In this document: piece by piece, positions 27,132 to 36,916 of the stretch
How positions within the stretch are numbered: the stretch's first letter is position 1
Layout of the letters: every line of letters begins with the position of its first letter
Assembly: GCA_965140355.1 (NCBI GenBank)
Contig: OZ223194.1
Span: 124,001-188,000, forward strand
Source of the DNA: Acetobacterium sp965140355
GTDB taxonomy: Bacteria; Bacillota; Clostridia; Eubacteriales; Eubacteriaceae
DNA: 64,000 bases
Direction of reading: 5' to 3'
Notes under the pieces: model-generated
What the model was told of the DNA's origin: nothing
Database searches by the model: none
The model's input: the letters and a program-made list of their open reading frames with translations, nothing else
Program-made: the position numbers and the translations under genes

Positions 27132-27432
27132 TATTTAATTTAATCTTTTTTATCAAAAACAATGTAATATGCTCTATTTTAAACGTTTAATACGTTATTT
27201 TTTTCGTAAAATATTATTTTTATTGCTAATACACCTATTTGAGTTGCTATTTTCCATTTTTAATAATCACGTTTAATTTCATTGTTACCTTCAAAATAAT
27301 CAATCTTACTTTAAGCTCAGCTCTCAAGGCTGTTATCACATCAGAGCATAACCCATATTAACCCCGACACGTTGGCATGCTTAGAAGCTATCTCACTTTA
27401 ATAAATGTATCTAAACGAATTCATCAATAAAT
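27132..27432. other. gap between MFS gene 1 promoter and the ADH terminator
   Basis: AT-rich with a slightly GC-richer patch at 27310-27400. I find no ORF, promoter or stable hairpin that I can support. Confidence 0.4.
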
Positions 27433-27470
27433 AAAAAACCAATGGCAGACTAGTCCGCCATTGGTTTTTT
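27433..27470 (-). terminator. terminator after the alcohol dehydrogenase gene
   Basis: AAAAAACCAATGGC / GCCATTGGTTTTTT arms around AGACTAGTCC, followed on the minus strand by TTTATT. Confidence 0.85.
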
Positions 27471-27512
27471 ATTTATTCTTAACATATTTCAGATTTAAAT
27501 GATCATGCTTAT

Positions 27513-28661
27513 TTAGAAGGCCGCCTTATAAATGGCAATGACATCTTCTTTGGTCGGACATTTCGGATTTCCGCCCGTACAGATATCGGCAAGTGCAAAA
27601 TCTGCTAGTTTGCCAAAATCTTCTTCTTTTACTCCAAGTTCTTTGAGTCCCGCCGGAATTCCAACATCTTTGGACAATTTCTTGATGGCATCGACAGCCA
27701 TAATATTGATTTCTTTCGGTTCCCGACGACTGATATCAAGGCCCATTGCCAGCGCAATATCTTTTAGTCGATCACCAACCGCAGCGGCGTTAAAAGCGGT
27801 TACATAAGGTAGCAGGATGGCATTACAAACCCCGTGAGGCAAGTCATAAAAACCGCCCAGTTGATGTGCCATCGAATGAACAATCCCTAAACCACCATTT
27901 GAAAAGCCCATTCCGGTAACAAACTGGCCATATGCCATTGCATCTCTGGCATCCAGATCGTCACCATCTTCAACTGCCTTTCTCAAACTGCTCGAAATGA
28001 CTCTAATTGCTTCCAGATTAAAAAGATCGGTAAATCGGGAGTTACCAGCCGTTATATATCCTTCAATCGCATGGGTAAGAGCGTCCATTCCGGTTGCCGC
28101 CGTCAATGATTTGGGCATTTTTAACATCAGAACCGGATCATTCACCGCAACCGTAGCCAAACAGTTGGGATCAACAATAACCATTTTCAATTTTCGCTCT
28201 TCATCCGTAATCACATAGTTAATGGTTGCCTCGCTGGCGGTACCCGCCGTCGTGTTGATTGCAACGATTGGCAATGATTTATTCGCAGTTTTTCCAACAC
28301 CCTCATAATCTCGGAGATCGCCGGGGTTTGTTGCCAGAATAGCGATTCCTTTGGCCGTATCCTGAGGAGAGCCGCCCCCAACACTAACTAAAAAATCACA
28401 TTCGTTCTCCTGTAATATCTGAAGGCCGGCATTAACATTGGCAACCGTTGGATTTGGTTTAACATCAGAAAATAAGGTATACGGAACATTTGCTCCATCT
28501 AATACATTGAGTACATCTTTAACAATACCCGCTTCAACAAGTACTTGATCAGATACAACTAAAGCTTTTTTCACGTTCATACGTTTGATCTCAGGAGCAA
28601 TTAATTCAATCGCGCCGGGTTCCATAATGACTACTGATGGAAAATAATAGGTTCTTGCCAT
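27513..28661 (-). CDS. iron-containing alcohol dehydrogenase
   Basis: Group III metal-dependent alcohol dehydrogenase, 382 aa, NAD(P)-linked oxidation or reduction of a primary alcohol/aldehyde. The dinucleotide motif GGGSPQD is at 95-101. The four iron ligands are D193 and H197 (GMDALTHAIEG), H262 (VHSMAHQLGG) and H276 (LPHG). It resembles 1,3-propanediol, lactaldehyde and methanol dehydrogenases; the substrate cannot be chosen from sequence. GGAGGTG precedes the ATG. It sits between the two duplicated MFS genes, and the shared motif overlaps its -10 box. That suggests co-regulation with them. Confidence 0.93.
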   Translation of the reverse strand: MARTYYFPSVVIMEPGAIELIAPEIKRMNVKKALVVSDQVLVEAGIVKDVLNVLDGANVPYTLFSDVKPNPTVANVNAGLQILQENECDFLVSVGGGSPQDTAKGIAILATNPGDLRDYEGVGKTANKSLPIVAINTTAGTASEATINYVITDEERKLKMVIVDPNCLATVAVNDPVLMLKMPKSLTAATGMDALTHAIEGYITAGNSRFTDLFNLEAIRVISSSLRKAVEDGDDLDARDAMAYGQFVTGMGFSNGGLGIVHSMAHQLGGFYDLPHGVCNAILLPYVTAFNAAAVGDRLKDIALAMGLDISRREPKEINIMAVDAIKKLSKDVGIPAGLKELGVKEEDFGKLADFALADICTGGNPKCPTKEDVIAIYKAAF

Positions 28662-28685
28662 AAGAACACCTCCAAATTTTATTCG

Positions 28686-28700
28686 TTTACATGATTATAT
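28686..28700 (-). promoter_or_regulatory. -10 box and operator-like motif of the ADH gene
   Basis: Minus strand ATATAATCATGTAAA: a TATAAT -10 (28694-28699) runs into the AATCATGT core of the motif found at the MFS and URO-D promoters. The -35 region is poor. Confidence 0.5.
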
Positions 28701-28843
28701 GCCAAAGAAATGACTGAATAAATGGAAATTTTCACTTGTTTGAGATATATTATTGAAATTAAAAAAGCATGATCTGGAATAAACTGTCCGATATAAACAA
28801 TAAACTGTTTTTTGGCTATCTGTCTTTTTTTGATCGATTAGCT

Positions 28844-30043
28844 TTAAACCGATTGCTTTACAACATCAGCTTTTTTACTGTTGACTGTAACCAGGACAAC
28901 TGATATCAGGCTTCCAATAATCAATGCAACAGCAGCAATTTGCCAATCTGCTCGTGATGAAGTCAAATTCAAAGTTTCTCTCGTAAATTTTAATGCATAA
29001 GGTGATAAAAATTTTCCAATCCCGGTTCCACTGACATATACTGAAATTGCTACCGCGGCAAACTTGGGACTTGCAGCACTTTTAGCAACGGCCATCGTAA
29101 TCGCCGGATTAAACGAACCGAAACCAATACCAAAGATAATTGCCCCAACGATTAGTAGCGTCATACTGTTGGCAAATACTAAAACCACAAAGGATACCCC
29201 CACCATAAAAGCCCCAAAAGAAGCACTGTATTGCTTTAATATTTTTGAGATATTACCATAAACCATTCCAACCACAAAGGCCGATGCCGTAAACAAAGTC
29301 AAAACCGTTGCCGACTGAGCGGCATTGCCAATCCCATCGGCCTGGACGACCATGGCCAGATTTGTCATAAAGCTGAATTGAACCAAATTAAGCAAGGCAC
29401 AAACAAAGGTTAACACAAACGTCAACGCGGTTAGCTTCTTTTCTTTGACGCCTGATGCATTAATACTTTCAACTTTTTTTACCCCCGTATCCGGAAGTTT
29501 AAACCAAATCAGCAGTGCAATCGGAATGACCAATAAAAAGCCCAGGAACGAATAACGCCAATTATAAGCCGCCAACATTCCGCCCAACATCTGAAAAACC
29601 ACCCCTGCTGCCGCACCAACAGCACTTTTAAAGCCCATTATTTTATTTGCCTGATCACCGGTAAATAAATCGGCAATAACCGCAGAAGCCATTGGAAATA
29701 CCATTCCATAACCAGCACCAAAAATAACCCGCATGGCAATCATAAATCGTAGATCGCCGATAAATGCTGAAGGGATCCCGCCAATAAAAATAAGAATCAT
29801 GGCAATTGTGATCACTTTCTTAATGCTCATGTACTGAGTCAATTTACCCGATATCAAGGCAAAAAACACCATCATCAAGGAAGGAATCGATACTAATAAC
29901 TTGATTGTTTCCGGCGCTGCATCAGGAAATGCTTTAGCAATTTCTCCTAAAGCCGGTGTCATCATGCTAACTGTGTAGCTAAGCAAAGCAACCGATAAAG
30001 CGGCCATCTGAACCCATGCGCTCACTTTTTTTTGTTCACTCAT
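28844..30043 (-). CDS. MFS transporter 2 (paralogue of MFS transporter 1)
   Basis: Same length (399 aa) and clearly the same protein family as 25812-27011; most residues are identical by eye over the full length, including the stretch around ITMAVAKSAASPKFAAVAIS. Differences are conservative and spread out, so both copies look functional. The downstream 100 bases and the promoter region are also related, giving a duplicated unit of about 1.4 kb. About twelve membrane helices; substrate unknown. The shared operator motif (30113-30125) lies just past its promoter. Confidence 0.9.
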   Translation of the reverse strand: MSEQKKVSAWVQMAALSVALLSYTVSMMTPALGEIAKAFPDAAPETIKLLVSIPSLMMVFFALISGKLTQYMSIKKVITIAMILIFIGGIPSAFIGDLRFMIAMRVIFGAGYGMVFPMASAVIADLFTGDQANKIMGFKSAVGAAAGVVFQMLGGMLAAYNWRYSFLGFLLVIPIALLIWFKLPDTGVKKVESINASGVKEKKLTALTFVLTFVCALLNLVQFSFMTNLAMVVQADGIGNAAQSATVLTLFTASAFVVGMVYGNISKILKQYSASFGAFMVGVSFVVLVFANSMTLLIVGAIIFGIGFGSFNPAITMAVAKSAASPKFAAVAISVYVSGTGIGKFLSPYALKFTRETLNLTSSRADWQIAAVALIIGSLISVVLVTVNSKKADVVKQSV

Positions 30044-30112
30044 TTTCTTCTCCTTTTCAGTTTTTAATATTTAGTAGCTATTTTATTTCAATTAGATCAA
30101 CTGCGTAATATT

Positions 30113-30166
30113 ATAATCATGTTTAATCTTTAAATCTATATTATCATCATTATTTTTTATTGTCAC
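30113..30166 (-). promoter_or_regulatory. promoter and operator-like motif of MFS gene 2
   Basis: Minus strand GTGACA (30161-30166), 17-base spacer, TAATAT (30138-30143). ATAATCATGTTTA (30113-30125) starts 13 bases beyond the -10, exactly as at MFS gene 1. Confidence 0.65.
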
Positions 30167-30265
30167 TATGTTTTTGAACATTTTTAAATTTAATACTATA
30201 TTTAAGTGATTATAGGCCCATAAAATAGCTATTTTTCGTAAAATACAATATTTTTCTTTTATCCG

Positions 30266-30316
30266 TTGACATATCCTTCTAAAATATAGTACACTTTATT
30301 ATATTAATCATGTTTA
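30266..30316 (+). promoter_or_regulatory. promoter and operator-like motif of the URO-D gene
   Basis: TTGACA (30266-30271), 18-base spacer, TACACT (30290-30295). TTAATCATGTTTA (30304-30316) begins about at the transcription start, fitting a repressor site. Confidence 0.62.
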
Positions 30317-30378
30317 TCTTTTATTGAATTTTGGGAATGATAAAACGCAGAAATCAGAATAAAGGAGATAAAATCAAA

Positions 30379-31752
30379 ATGAGTGATCAAGTCAAACAAT
30401 TACAAAATGAACGAACGCAATTGTTTACCGATTTATACACCGGTACGATTCCTAAGCGTGTGCCCATTAATACTTCGCTGCCTTTGGAATGTATGATTGA
30501 ATATGCCGGTAAGGATTTAGGCCAAACGCAATGGACCCGTGAAGGGATGAAAGCGATCTACAAAAATGCCTTTACACTTACTTGTAGCGATGCCTATCCA
30601 GCCAACTTTTCACGTTATCCCGCTCACTTTCATATTTTACAATCGATTGGTTTTATTATGGGTTCGAATGGTATTATTCAACATCCCGAAGTATCAGGTA
30701 TGTTACCGGAAGACTATGATGAATTTATAAACAATCCCTACGATTGTCTAATGGAAAAAATTTTTCCCAGACTCTACCCAGCCTTAGACACAGATCCTGT
30801 TCATCGCTCGATGGTTCTGGCCAAAGCAATGAAGGCTTATTATGAATATCTTGAATTTTATATCGGAATCGATCGGGAATTAATCAATGACTATGGTTTT
30901 TTTACCCCACCAACAGGCTCAAGCACTGGTGGAACGACACCGTTTGATTTTTTAGCCGATTTTCCCAGAGGTTTCAAAGGCATTATGATGGATATCAAAC
31001 GCTGCCCGGAAAAAATTATTGAAGCCTGTGAAGCAATTCTTCCGTTATCGATAAAAAGAGGAACGCCCATGAAAGCTTCCCCTTTGGGCGCCAATTTTAT
31101 TGCCTTGCATATGGCCACTTATTTGCGGTCTAAAGATTTTGAAAAATATTATTGGCCAACTTTTTATAAACTCGTTCACGGTTTAGCTGAAAAAGGCCAA
31201 AGCTGTCATATTTTCTGTGAAGACAACTGGATGCGTTATCTGGATTATCTCTATGAATTACCACAAGGAACCCGTTTTTATTTTGAATACGGCGATCCTA
31301 AACTGGTCAAAGAAAAACTTGGCAAAAAACATATTATCTCCGGTTTTTATCCAATTACCTACCTTAAAACCGCAACCAAATCGCAATGTGTTGATAAAGC
31401 CAAAGAACTGCTCGATATCCTTGCTCCCGGTGGTAATTACTGGTTCACCTTTGATAAAAGCCCCTATTCACTCAACACGATCAATCCAGAAAATTATCTA
31501 GCCGTCCTTGAATACGTTCGCGACAATAGCCGTTATGACAATGCCGGTGAAAAAGTCTGGAGCCTCCCTAAAGAAGCCTCCATTGATCCGGTGCTTAAAC
31601 ACATCCCCGAATTTAAAAGCCAATATTACACACCTTACGATGAATACAAAATAAATAATCCTGCTCCTCGACCGGATCTTGATGTTATCGTTGGGCAAAA
31701 AATGCAACAATACGAAGATATGCTTTTTGGCATGCTCATGAAGATGTGTTAA
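30379..31752 (+). CDS. URO-D (uroporphyrinogen decarboxylase-like) family protein
   Basis: Member of the URO-D superfamily, 457 aa from the ATG at 30379, which has AAAGGAGAT upstream; the longer ORF from 30331 lacks one. It is about 100 residues longer than true HemE and no heme genes are near. In anaerobes this superfamily also includes methyltransferases that act with corrinoid proteins (MtaA/CmuA type and some O-demethylase components). A CHIFC segment at about residue 289 could hold metal ligands, but the spacing is not the classic HxC. No corrinoid protein gene is present here. Its promoter carries the motif shared with the MFS and ADH genes. It converges on a TetR regulator gene. Confidence 0.75.
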   Translation: MSDQVKQLQNERTQLFTDLYTGTIPKRVPINTSLPLECMIEYAGKDLGQTQWTREGMKAIYKNAFTLTCSDAYPANFSRYPAHFHILQSIGFIMGSNGIIQHPEVSGMLPEDYDEFINNPYDCLMEKIFPRLYPALDTDPVHRSMVLAKAMKAYYEYLEFYIGIDRELINDYGFFTPPTGSSTGGTTPFDFLADFPRGFKGIMMDIKRCPEKIIEACEAILPLSIKRGTPMKASPLGANFIALHMATYLRSKDFEKYYWPTFYKLVHGLAEKGQSCHIFCEDNWMRYLDYLYELPQGTRFYFEYGDPKLVKEKLGKKHIISGFYPITYLKTATKSQCVDKAKELLDILAPGGNYWFTFDKSPYSLNTINPENYLAVLEYVRDNSRYDNAGEKVWSLPKEASIDPVLKHIPEFKSQYYTPYDEYKINNPAPRPDLDVIVGQKMQQYEDMLFGMLMKMC

Positions 31753-31789
31753 TTTAACCAAAAGATCGAAACGAATACCTAACTAAATA

Positions 31790-31830
31790 AAAAGCCAACG
31801 CCGTCTTAAATACAACCGGCGTTGGCTTTT
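31790..31830. terminator. bidirectional terminator between URO-D and TetR genes
   Basis: AAAAGCCAACGCCG / CGGCGTTGGCTTTT arms with T-runs beyond on the plus strand and A/T-rich sequence on the other side. Confidence 0.88.
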
Positions 31831-31850
31831 TTTGTTTTTACTATCGGAAT

Positions 31851-32513
31851 TTAAATAACCGCAAAGTTTTTATCGACACTGATTTTTATCTTATCAATCA
31901 TCCGTCGGGATTCATCAATACATTCTTCTATTCGATCATTATCAAAATTAAGGCTCTGGAAAAGCAGTCGAATTTCAAGCTCGGCAATATACTCACTGCT
32001 ACAATCGAGATAACCATCATCCCGTGCTACATGTAAACCATGAACAACGGCAAGATTTGCTAAAGCTAACGCTTTCACTTCCAGTCGATTTAAGCCAAGC
32101 TTATAGGAGCGATTAATATTTTCCACAAATCCCACCGTAGCACTTTCATTTTTCATAAAAATATTCATATCACACAATTCGTGATAAAACTGATTTAAAT
32201 GTCGATTCAAGCGACAACTTCTGTTCTGTACGCGATACTCGATGGCCGTTTTAAGCATCACATTACAACCCGGAAATTTCTCATTGATAGCATTTTGCGT
32301 TTTAACTTTATTGGCAACCATATATTCATTATAAACTTCCAAAGCGAGATTATTTTTATTTTTAAAATAATATGCAACCATTGCTTTGTTGGTTCCTGAT
32401 TCTCTGGCGATTTCGGCTAACGTCGTTTTGATAAATCCATTTTCATAAAATAATTGTTTTGATATCGTATATATTTTATATTTTGTTTCCAATCCAGTCT
32501 TATAGTTTCCCAA
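31851..32513 (-). CDS. TetR family transcriptional regulator
   Basis: DNA-binding repressor of the TetR type, 220 aa. The N-terminal helix-turn-helix is clear at about residues 10-58 (ISKQLFYENGF, TTLAEIARESGTNKAMVAYYFKNKNNL). The C-terminal ligand domain is not similar to any I can name. The start appears to be TTG at 32513, with AGAGAGGA eight bases upstream. It is convergent with the URO-D gene. It is the only regulator in the accessory block, so it is the natural candidate to bind the shared ATAATCATGTTTA motif, but that motif is not in its own upstream region. Confidence 0.9.
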   Translation of the reverse strand: MGNYKTGLETKYKIYTISKQLFYENGFIKTTLAEIARESGTNKAMVAYYFKNKNNLALEVYNEYMVANKVKTQNAINEKFPGCNVMLKTAIEYRVQNRSCRLNRHLNQFYHELCDMNIFMKNESATVGFVENINRSYKLGLNRLEVKALALANLAVVHGLHVARDDGYLDCSSEYIAELEIRLLFQSLNFDNDRIEECIDESRRMIDKIKISVDKNFAVI

Positions 32514-32643
32514 ACATTTATTCCTCTCTCTCGTATATTGATTGCGTTTATTCTATCATAAAATAAATCACAGTAAAGCATATTGTCAAATTAATTATCT
32601 TTTTCAAAATGACGGTTTGAAGGTTGTTTGTTTTTCTGATCAA

Positions 32644-35600
32644 TTAAAAGAAGGTTATCTGATTAGATGCCGGCAACTGATTTAAACAACCTTGTTTTTC
32701 CAGCGTTTCAATAACCGATTTACTAACCTTTGTCCGGGTCTGCAAATCCTCACGCGACATATAAGGACGAAGCTGAGCTTCTTCAAAAATTCGCTGGGCG
32801 GCTTTATCGCCAATCCCTTCTAAAGCATTTAAAGGTGGCAATAACGCATCGCCAATAATCCGGAATTGGTTATAATGCGATTCATACACATCCACATTTT
32901 TAAAGGTATACCCGCGACACATCATTTCATGGGCAATCTCTAACACCGTTAATAACGATTTTTCTTTATTGGATGCTTTTGTTCCTAATTCCTTAATCTG
33001 ATTCATCCGCTCAACCACGCCGTTTTTACCCTGACTGATAAGCTGCGCATCAAATTCGCTGGCCCGAACGGAAAAGTAAGTGGCATAATAAGCCTGTGGA
33101 TAATACACTTTGTACCAGGCAATTCGAAAAGCCATCGTAACATAAGCGGCAGCATGAGCTTTCGGAAACATATATTTAATTTTTTTACAGGAATCAATAT
33201 ACCATTCAGGAACCTTATTCTTTCGCATCGTCTCTTCCCATTCCGGTTTAAGCCCTTTGCCTTTTCGGACGGCTTCCATAATGGTAAACGATGTTTTGGC
33301 TTCCAAACCGGCATAAATCAAATAGATCATGATATCATCCCGGGTACAAATAGCTTCTTTAATCGTCGCCTTTTTATCCCGGATCAAATCCTGCGCATTA
33401 TTCAGCCATACATCGGTTCCATGCGACAGTCCGGAAATCCGAATCAAATCGGAGAACGCTGTGGGTTTGGTGTCCAAAAGCATTTCTCTAACAAAACTGG
33501 TCCCAAATTCAGGAATTCCACAGACGCCTAATGGTGATTCAAAATCGTTATCTTTAAAATCCAGAGCCTTGGTCGAAGTAAACAAACTCATTGTTTTTTC
33601 ATCATCCAGGGGAATCCCGACCGGATCAATACCGGTAAAATCTTTTAGCATTTTTAGCATGGTGGGATCATCATGCCCCAGAATATCAAGCTTTAATAAT
33701 CGACCACTGATCGACTCATAAGCAAAATGGGTAGTAACGGTATCGCTTTCGGTATCGTCAGCTGGACGTTGCACCGGGCAAAAGTCGTATATATCTTTAT
33801 AAGTCGGCACCACCATAATGCCGCCGGGGTGTTGGCCGGTCGTTTTTTTAACCCCGGCACAACATTGGATCACCCGCTCCAGCTCAGCACGGGTCGGCTT
33901 AATTTCTTTTTCATCATAATAGTTTTTGACAAAACCAAAAGCCGTTTTTTCGGCAATCGTCGAAATCGTTCCCGCTCTGAATACTTTTCCTTTCCCAAAA
34001 AGAACTTCCGTATAGCGATGCGCTTCAGCCTGATTTTCACCGGAGAAATTAAGATCGATATCCGGCTCTTTATCGCCTTCGAATCCCAAAAATGTTTCAA
34101 AGGGAATATCAAACCCATCTTTTTCCAACTTGGTATGGCAATGGGGACACGTCGCATCTTTTAAATCCGGGCCCACGCCCACCTCATTACTATCGAAAAA
34201 TTCCGAATGTTTACAATGCGGACAACGGTAGTGGGGAGCTAAGGGATTAACCTCAGTAATTCCACAAAGGGTCGCCACAAACGATGACCCGACCGAGCCC
34301 CGGGACCCGACCAGATAACCATCTTCCATCGAATGGTGCACCAGCTTTTGAGCAATCAGATATAACACCGAATAACCATTTCCGATGATCGAATCCAATT
34401 CTTTTTTAATTCGTTTTTCGACAATTTCCGGCAAGGGATGACCAAATAACTCCTTGGCACGACCTTCGACCATTTCGCGGATCTCATCGTCAGAGCCTTC
34501 AATCACCGGCGGATAGGTGCCATCGGGAATCGGCAACACCGCTTCAATCATCTCGCTAATTTTACGCGGATTATCAATCACAATTTCACGTGCCGTCGCT
34601 TCGTCAAGATAGTCAAATTCATCCAACATCTCCTGGGTGGTACGATAATATAACGGCGGTTGTTTGCTAGCGTCTTTATAACCCTGACCGGTAAATAAAA
34701 TTTCCCGGTAAAGCGAATCTTCTTTATTAACAAAATGGACATCGCCAGTCGCCACCACTGGTTTATTTAAATCCTTGGCTAAATTAATAATTCGTTTATT
34801 TAGCGTTTTTAAGGCTTCCTGATCCGGCACACTATTATTGTCAACAAGATATTGATTGTTTCCCAACGGCTGCACTTCTAAATAGTCATAAAAACTGGCA
34901 ATCTGTTGTATTTCTTCCTGTGACTTATTATGCAGCATCGCCGTAAACAGTTCCCCGGCTTCGCAAGCGGACCCCAGCAACAGATTTTCCCGACTTTCAG
35001 CTAGCAGTGATTTTGGGATGCGCGGTTTTTTATAAAAATAATTCAAATGCGACTCTGAAACAAGTCGGTACAGATCTTTAATCCCGGCCTGATTTTTGGC
35101 ATAAATAATAATGTGATTAACCGGATTAAGGCGGATGCTCCGTTCGCGATTGGACAGCGTGTTGTTCAATGTCTGAATTGACGTACACCCTTTCTTTTCA
35201 GCTAAATCCAAAAGTTTTACAAACACCTTAGCTGATGCCGCGGCATCATCCAAGGCCCGATGATGGTTATGAATATCGATTTTGAAAAAACTACACAATT
35301 TTTTAAGAGTATGTTTGGTGATTTGCGTGAGCAGCGAACGCGACATCGCCAACGTATCTACCGCCGTGTTGTCCCGGCTAATCTGATGATCTGCCAAAGC
35401 CTTATTAAAAAAACTCATATCAAAAGGAGCATTATGGGCAACTAAAATAGTATCTCCGGAAAATTCCAAAAATTTTTCGATCGCATCCCGTTCCTCCATC
35501 CCCTCCGCTACCATTTGATTGGTAATATTGGTTAAATTAGTAATAAATGCGGGAATTTCACAATGCGGGTTCACTAACGTCGAGAAACTGTCAATGATCT

Positions 35601-36906
35601 GTTTATTTTTAATTTTAACTGCCGCTATTTCGATAATTTTATGATTTCCGGGAATCAGGCCTGTTGTTTCCAGATCAAAAAAAGTAAATTCACCACAAAA
35701 ATCCTGATCTTGATCGCCAAAAACCATATTTAACTGGTCTTCGACTAAATAACCTTCGACCCCATAAAGCACCTTGATTTTTTTCTTTCGTCCCAACTCC
35801 ATCATTTCCGGATACGCCTGTAAAACCCCATGATCGGTAATCCCAATCGTATCGTGGCCAAAATCGGAAGCTTGTTTCATTATTTTGTCGACTTTACTGA
35901 CTGCATCCATTGAGCTGAACTGGCTATGTAAATGAAGCTCAATCCGTTTAATCGGCGCATCATCGGTGCGAATTATTTCTTTTGACAGATTGATATTGCG
36001 CGGGTAAAACATCATTTCCTGAGAATAGTCATCATAATTAATTTTACCTTCAACCAGATACCAATTACCTTCTTTGATACTTTCAACAATTTCTTCTTTA
36101 TCCGTAAATACTTTACAGGTAATGCTGTTGGTATTGTCGGTTATATTAAAAGTTAACAAGGTTTTATTATTTTTAAGGGTGCGTGTGTTGATTCCAAACA
36201 CCCACCCTTTAATGACCAAACATTTTCCTTCGGACTCGCCATTAATACTAAAATCAACAAATTTCAGCCACTCAGCGGGTTTCGTAATTTTTTTCCCGAT
36301 AACCACATCGCCCGGTTTTTCAGCCTTTGGCAGCTTCGCCGAACTCGTCGAATTCGCACTGTTATTTGAAGTAACCGGTTTGATATTAGCCAAGCGTTTT
36401 TCCAAGTCCTGCTGACTTTTTTCGGTAACGGATTCGGTATCTGTAAAACGCACTACCAATTCCGCCGTCACTCCGTAATGCTCGGCGATCAGTCGTTTGA
36501 AGCGACTTGTAAAAATCGCCAATGCTTCGCCATCCAGCTCACCGGTTGATCGACCGCGGACATAAAACGTATTGTTTTCAGCCATCAATGTGTTGATCAA
36601 TAAAATATTGGCAATTTTCTGATTAATTCCCATCAGCAATTGACTGACCCCTTGACTATCCGTCGCCAGTAAGTGTTCGCCATTTTTATATTTGAGCGGT
36701 GCCACTTCAACTTGAAGCGACTGGGCATAATCAAATATTTCTTGCAGTTCGCAATTAATAAATTCCGTATCGGTTTGTTTTTGCGGTGTAAAAAATTTAA
36801 AAATCAATTCCTCTTTACTGGAATTGATTTTTATACTCTCGGTTATCAGATGATAGTCCGCTATTATTTTTTGATATCGTTCTTGACGTCGGGTAATAAT
36901 ACTCAA
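32644..36906 (-). CDS. polC: DNA polymerase III, PolC-type alpha subunit
   Basis: Main replicative polymerase of low-GC Gram-positives, 1420 aa. Domain order: N-terminal region, OB fold (about 225-310, KPAEWLKFVDFSINGES), PHP domain beginning HLHSQFSSMDAVSK, and an inserted DEDDh proofreading exonuclease starting FFDLETTGLIPG near 410. The rest of PHP, the polymerase palm with the catalytic EPDIDLNFSGE, and a zinc-finger region with CPHCKHSEF and CPHCHTKL follow. All are intact. A TTG start follows GAGG. It closes the uppS-cdsA-rseP-ispG-polC run, ten bases past ispG. Confidence 0.97.
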   Translation of the reverse strand: MSIITRRQERYQKIIADYHLITESIKINSSKEELIFKFFTPQKQTDTEFINCELQEIFDYAQSLQVEVAPLKYKNGEHLLATDSQGVSQLLMGINQKIANILLINTLMAENNTFYVRGRSTGELDGEALAIFTSRFKRLIAEHYGVTAELVVRFTDTESVTEKSQQDLEKRLANIKPVTSNNSANSTSSAKLPKAEKPGDVVIGKKITKPAEWLKFVDFSINGESEGKCLVIKGWVFGINTRTLKNNKTLLTFNITDNTNSITCKVFTDKEEIVESIKEGNWYLVEGKINYDDYSQEMMFYPRNINLSKEIIRTDDAPIKRIELHLHSQFSSMDAVSKVDKIMKQASDFGHDTIGITDHGVLQAYPEMMELGRKKKIKVLYGVEGYLVEDQLNMVFGDQDQDFCGEFTFFDLETTGLIPGNHKIIEIAAVKIKNKQIIDSFSTLVNPHCEIPAFITNLTNITNQMVAEGMEERDAIEKFLEFSGDTILVAHNAPFDMSFFNKALADHQISRDNTAVDTLAMSRSLLTQITKHTLKKLCSFFKIDIHNHHRALDDAAASAKVFVKLLDLAEKKGCTSIQTLNNTLSNRERSIRLNPVNHIIIYAKNQAGIKDLYRLVSESHLNYFYKKPRIPKSLLAESRENLLLGSACEAGELFTAMLHNKSQEEIQQIASFYDYLEVQPLGNNQYLVDNNSVPDQEALKTLNKRIINLAKDLNKPVVATGDVHFVNKEDSLYREILFTGQGYKDASKQPPLYYRTTQEMLDEFDYLDEATAREIVIDNPRKISEMIEAVLPIPDGTYPPVIEGSDDEIREMVEGRAKELFGHPLPEIVEKRIKKELDSIIGNGYSVLYLIAQKLVHHSMEDGYLVGSRGSVGSSFVATLCGITEVNPLAPHYRCPHCKHSEFFDSNEVGVGPDLKDATCPHCHTKLEKDGFDIPFETFLGFEGDKEPDIDLNFSGENQAEAHRYTEVLFGKGKVFRAGTISTIAEKTAFGFVKNYYDEKEIKPTRAELERVIQCCAGVKKTTGQHPGGIMVVPTYKDIYDFCPVQRPADDTESDTVTTHFAYESISGRLLKLDILGHDDPTMLKMLKDFTGIDPVGIPLDDEKTMSLFTSTKALDFKDNDFESPLGVCGIPEFGTSFVREMLLDTKPTAFSDLIRISGLSHGTDVWLNNAQDLIRDKKATIKEAICTRDDIMIYLIYAGLEAKTSFTIMEAVRKGKGLKPEWEETMRKNKVPEWYIDSCKKIKYMFPKAHAAAYVTMAFRIAWYKVYYPQAYYATYFSVRASEFDAQLISQGKNGVVERMNQIKELGTKASNKEKSLLTVLEIAHEMMCRGYTFKNVDVYESHYNQFRIIGDALLPPLNALEGIGDKAAQRIFEEAQLRPYMSREDLQTRTKVSKSVIETLEKQGCLNQLPASNQITFF

Positions 36907-36916
36907 AAATCTCGCC

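Noticed and set aside
27310..27400. A slightly GC-richer patch that might be a small RNA or tRNA remnant
   Set aside because: No cloverleaf, no hairpin with T-run and no promoter could be drawn.
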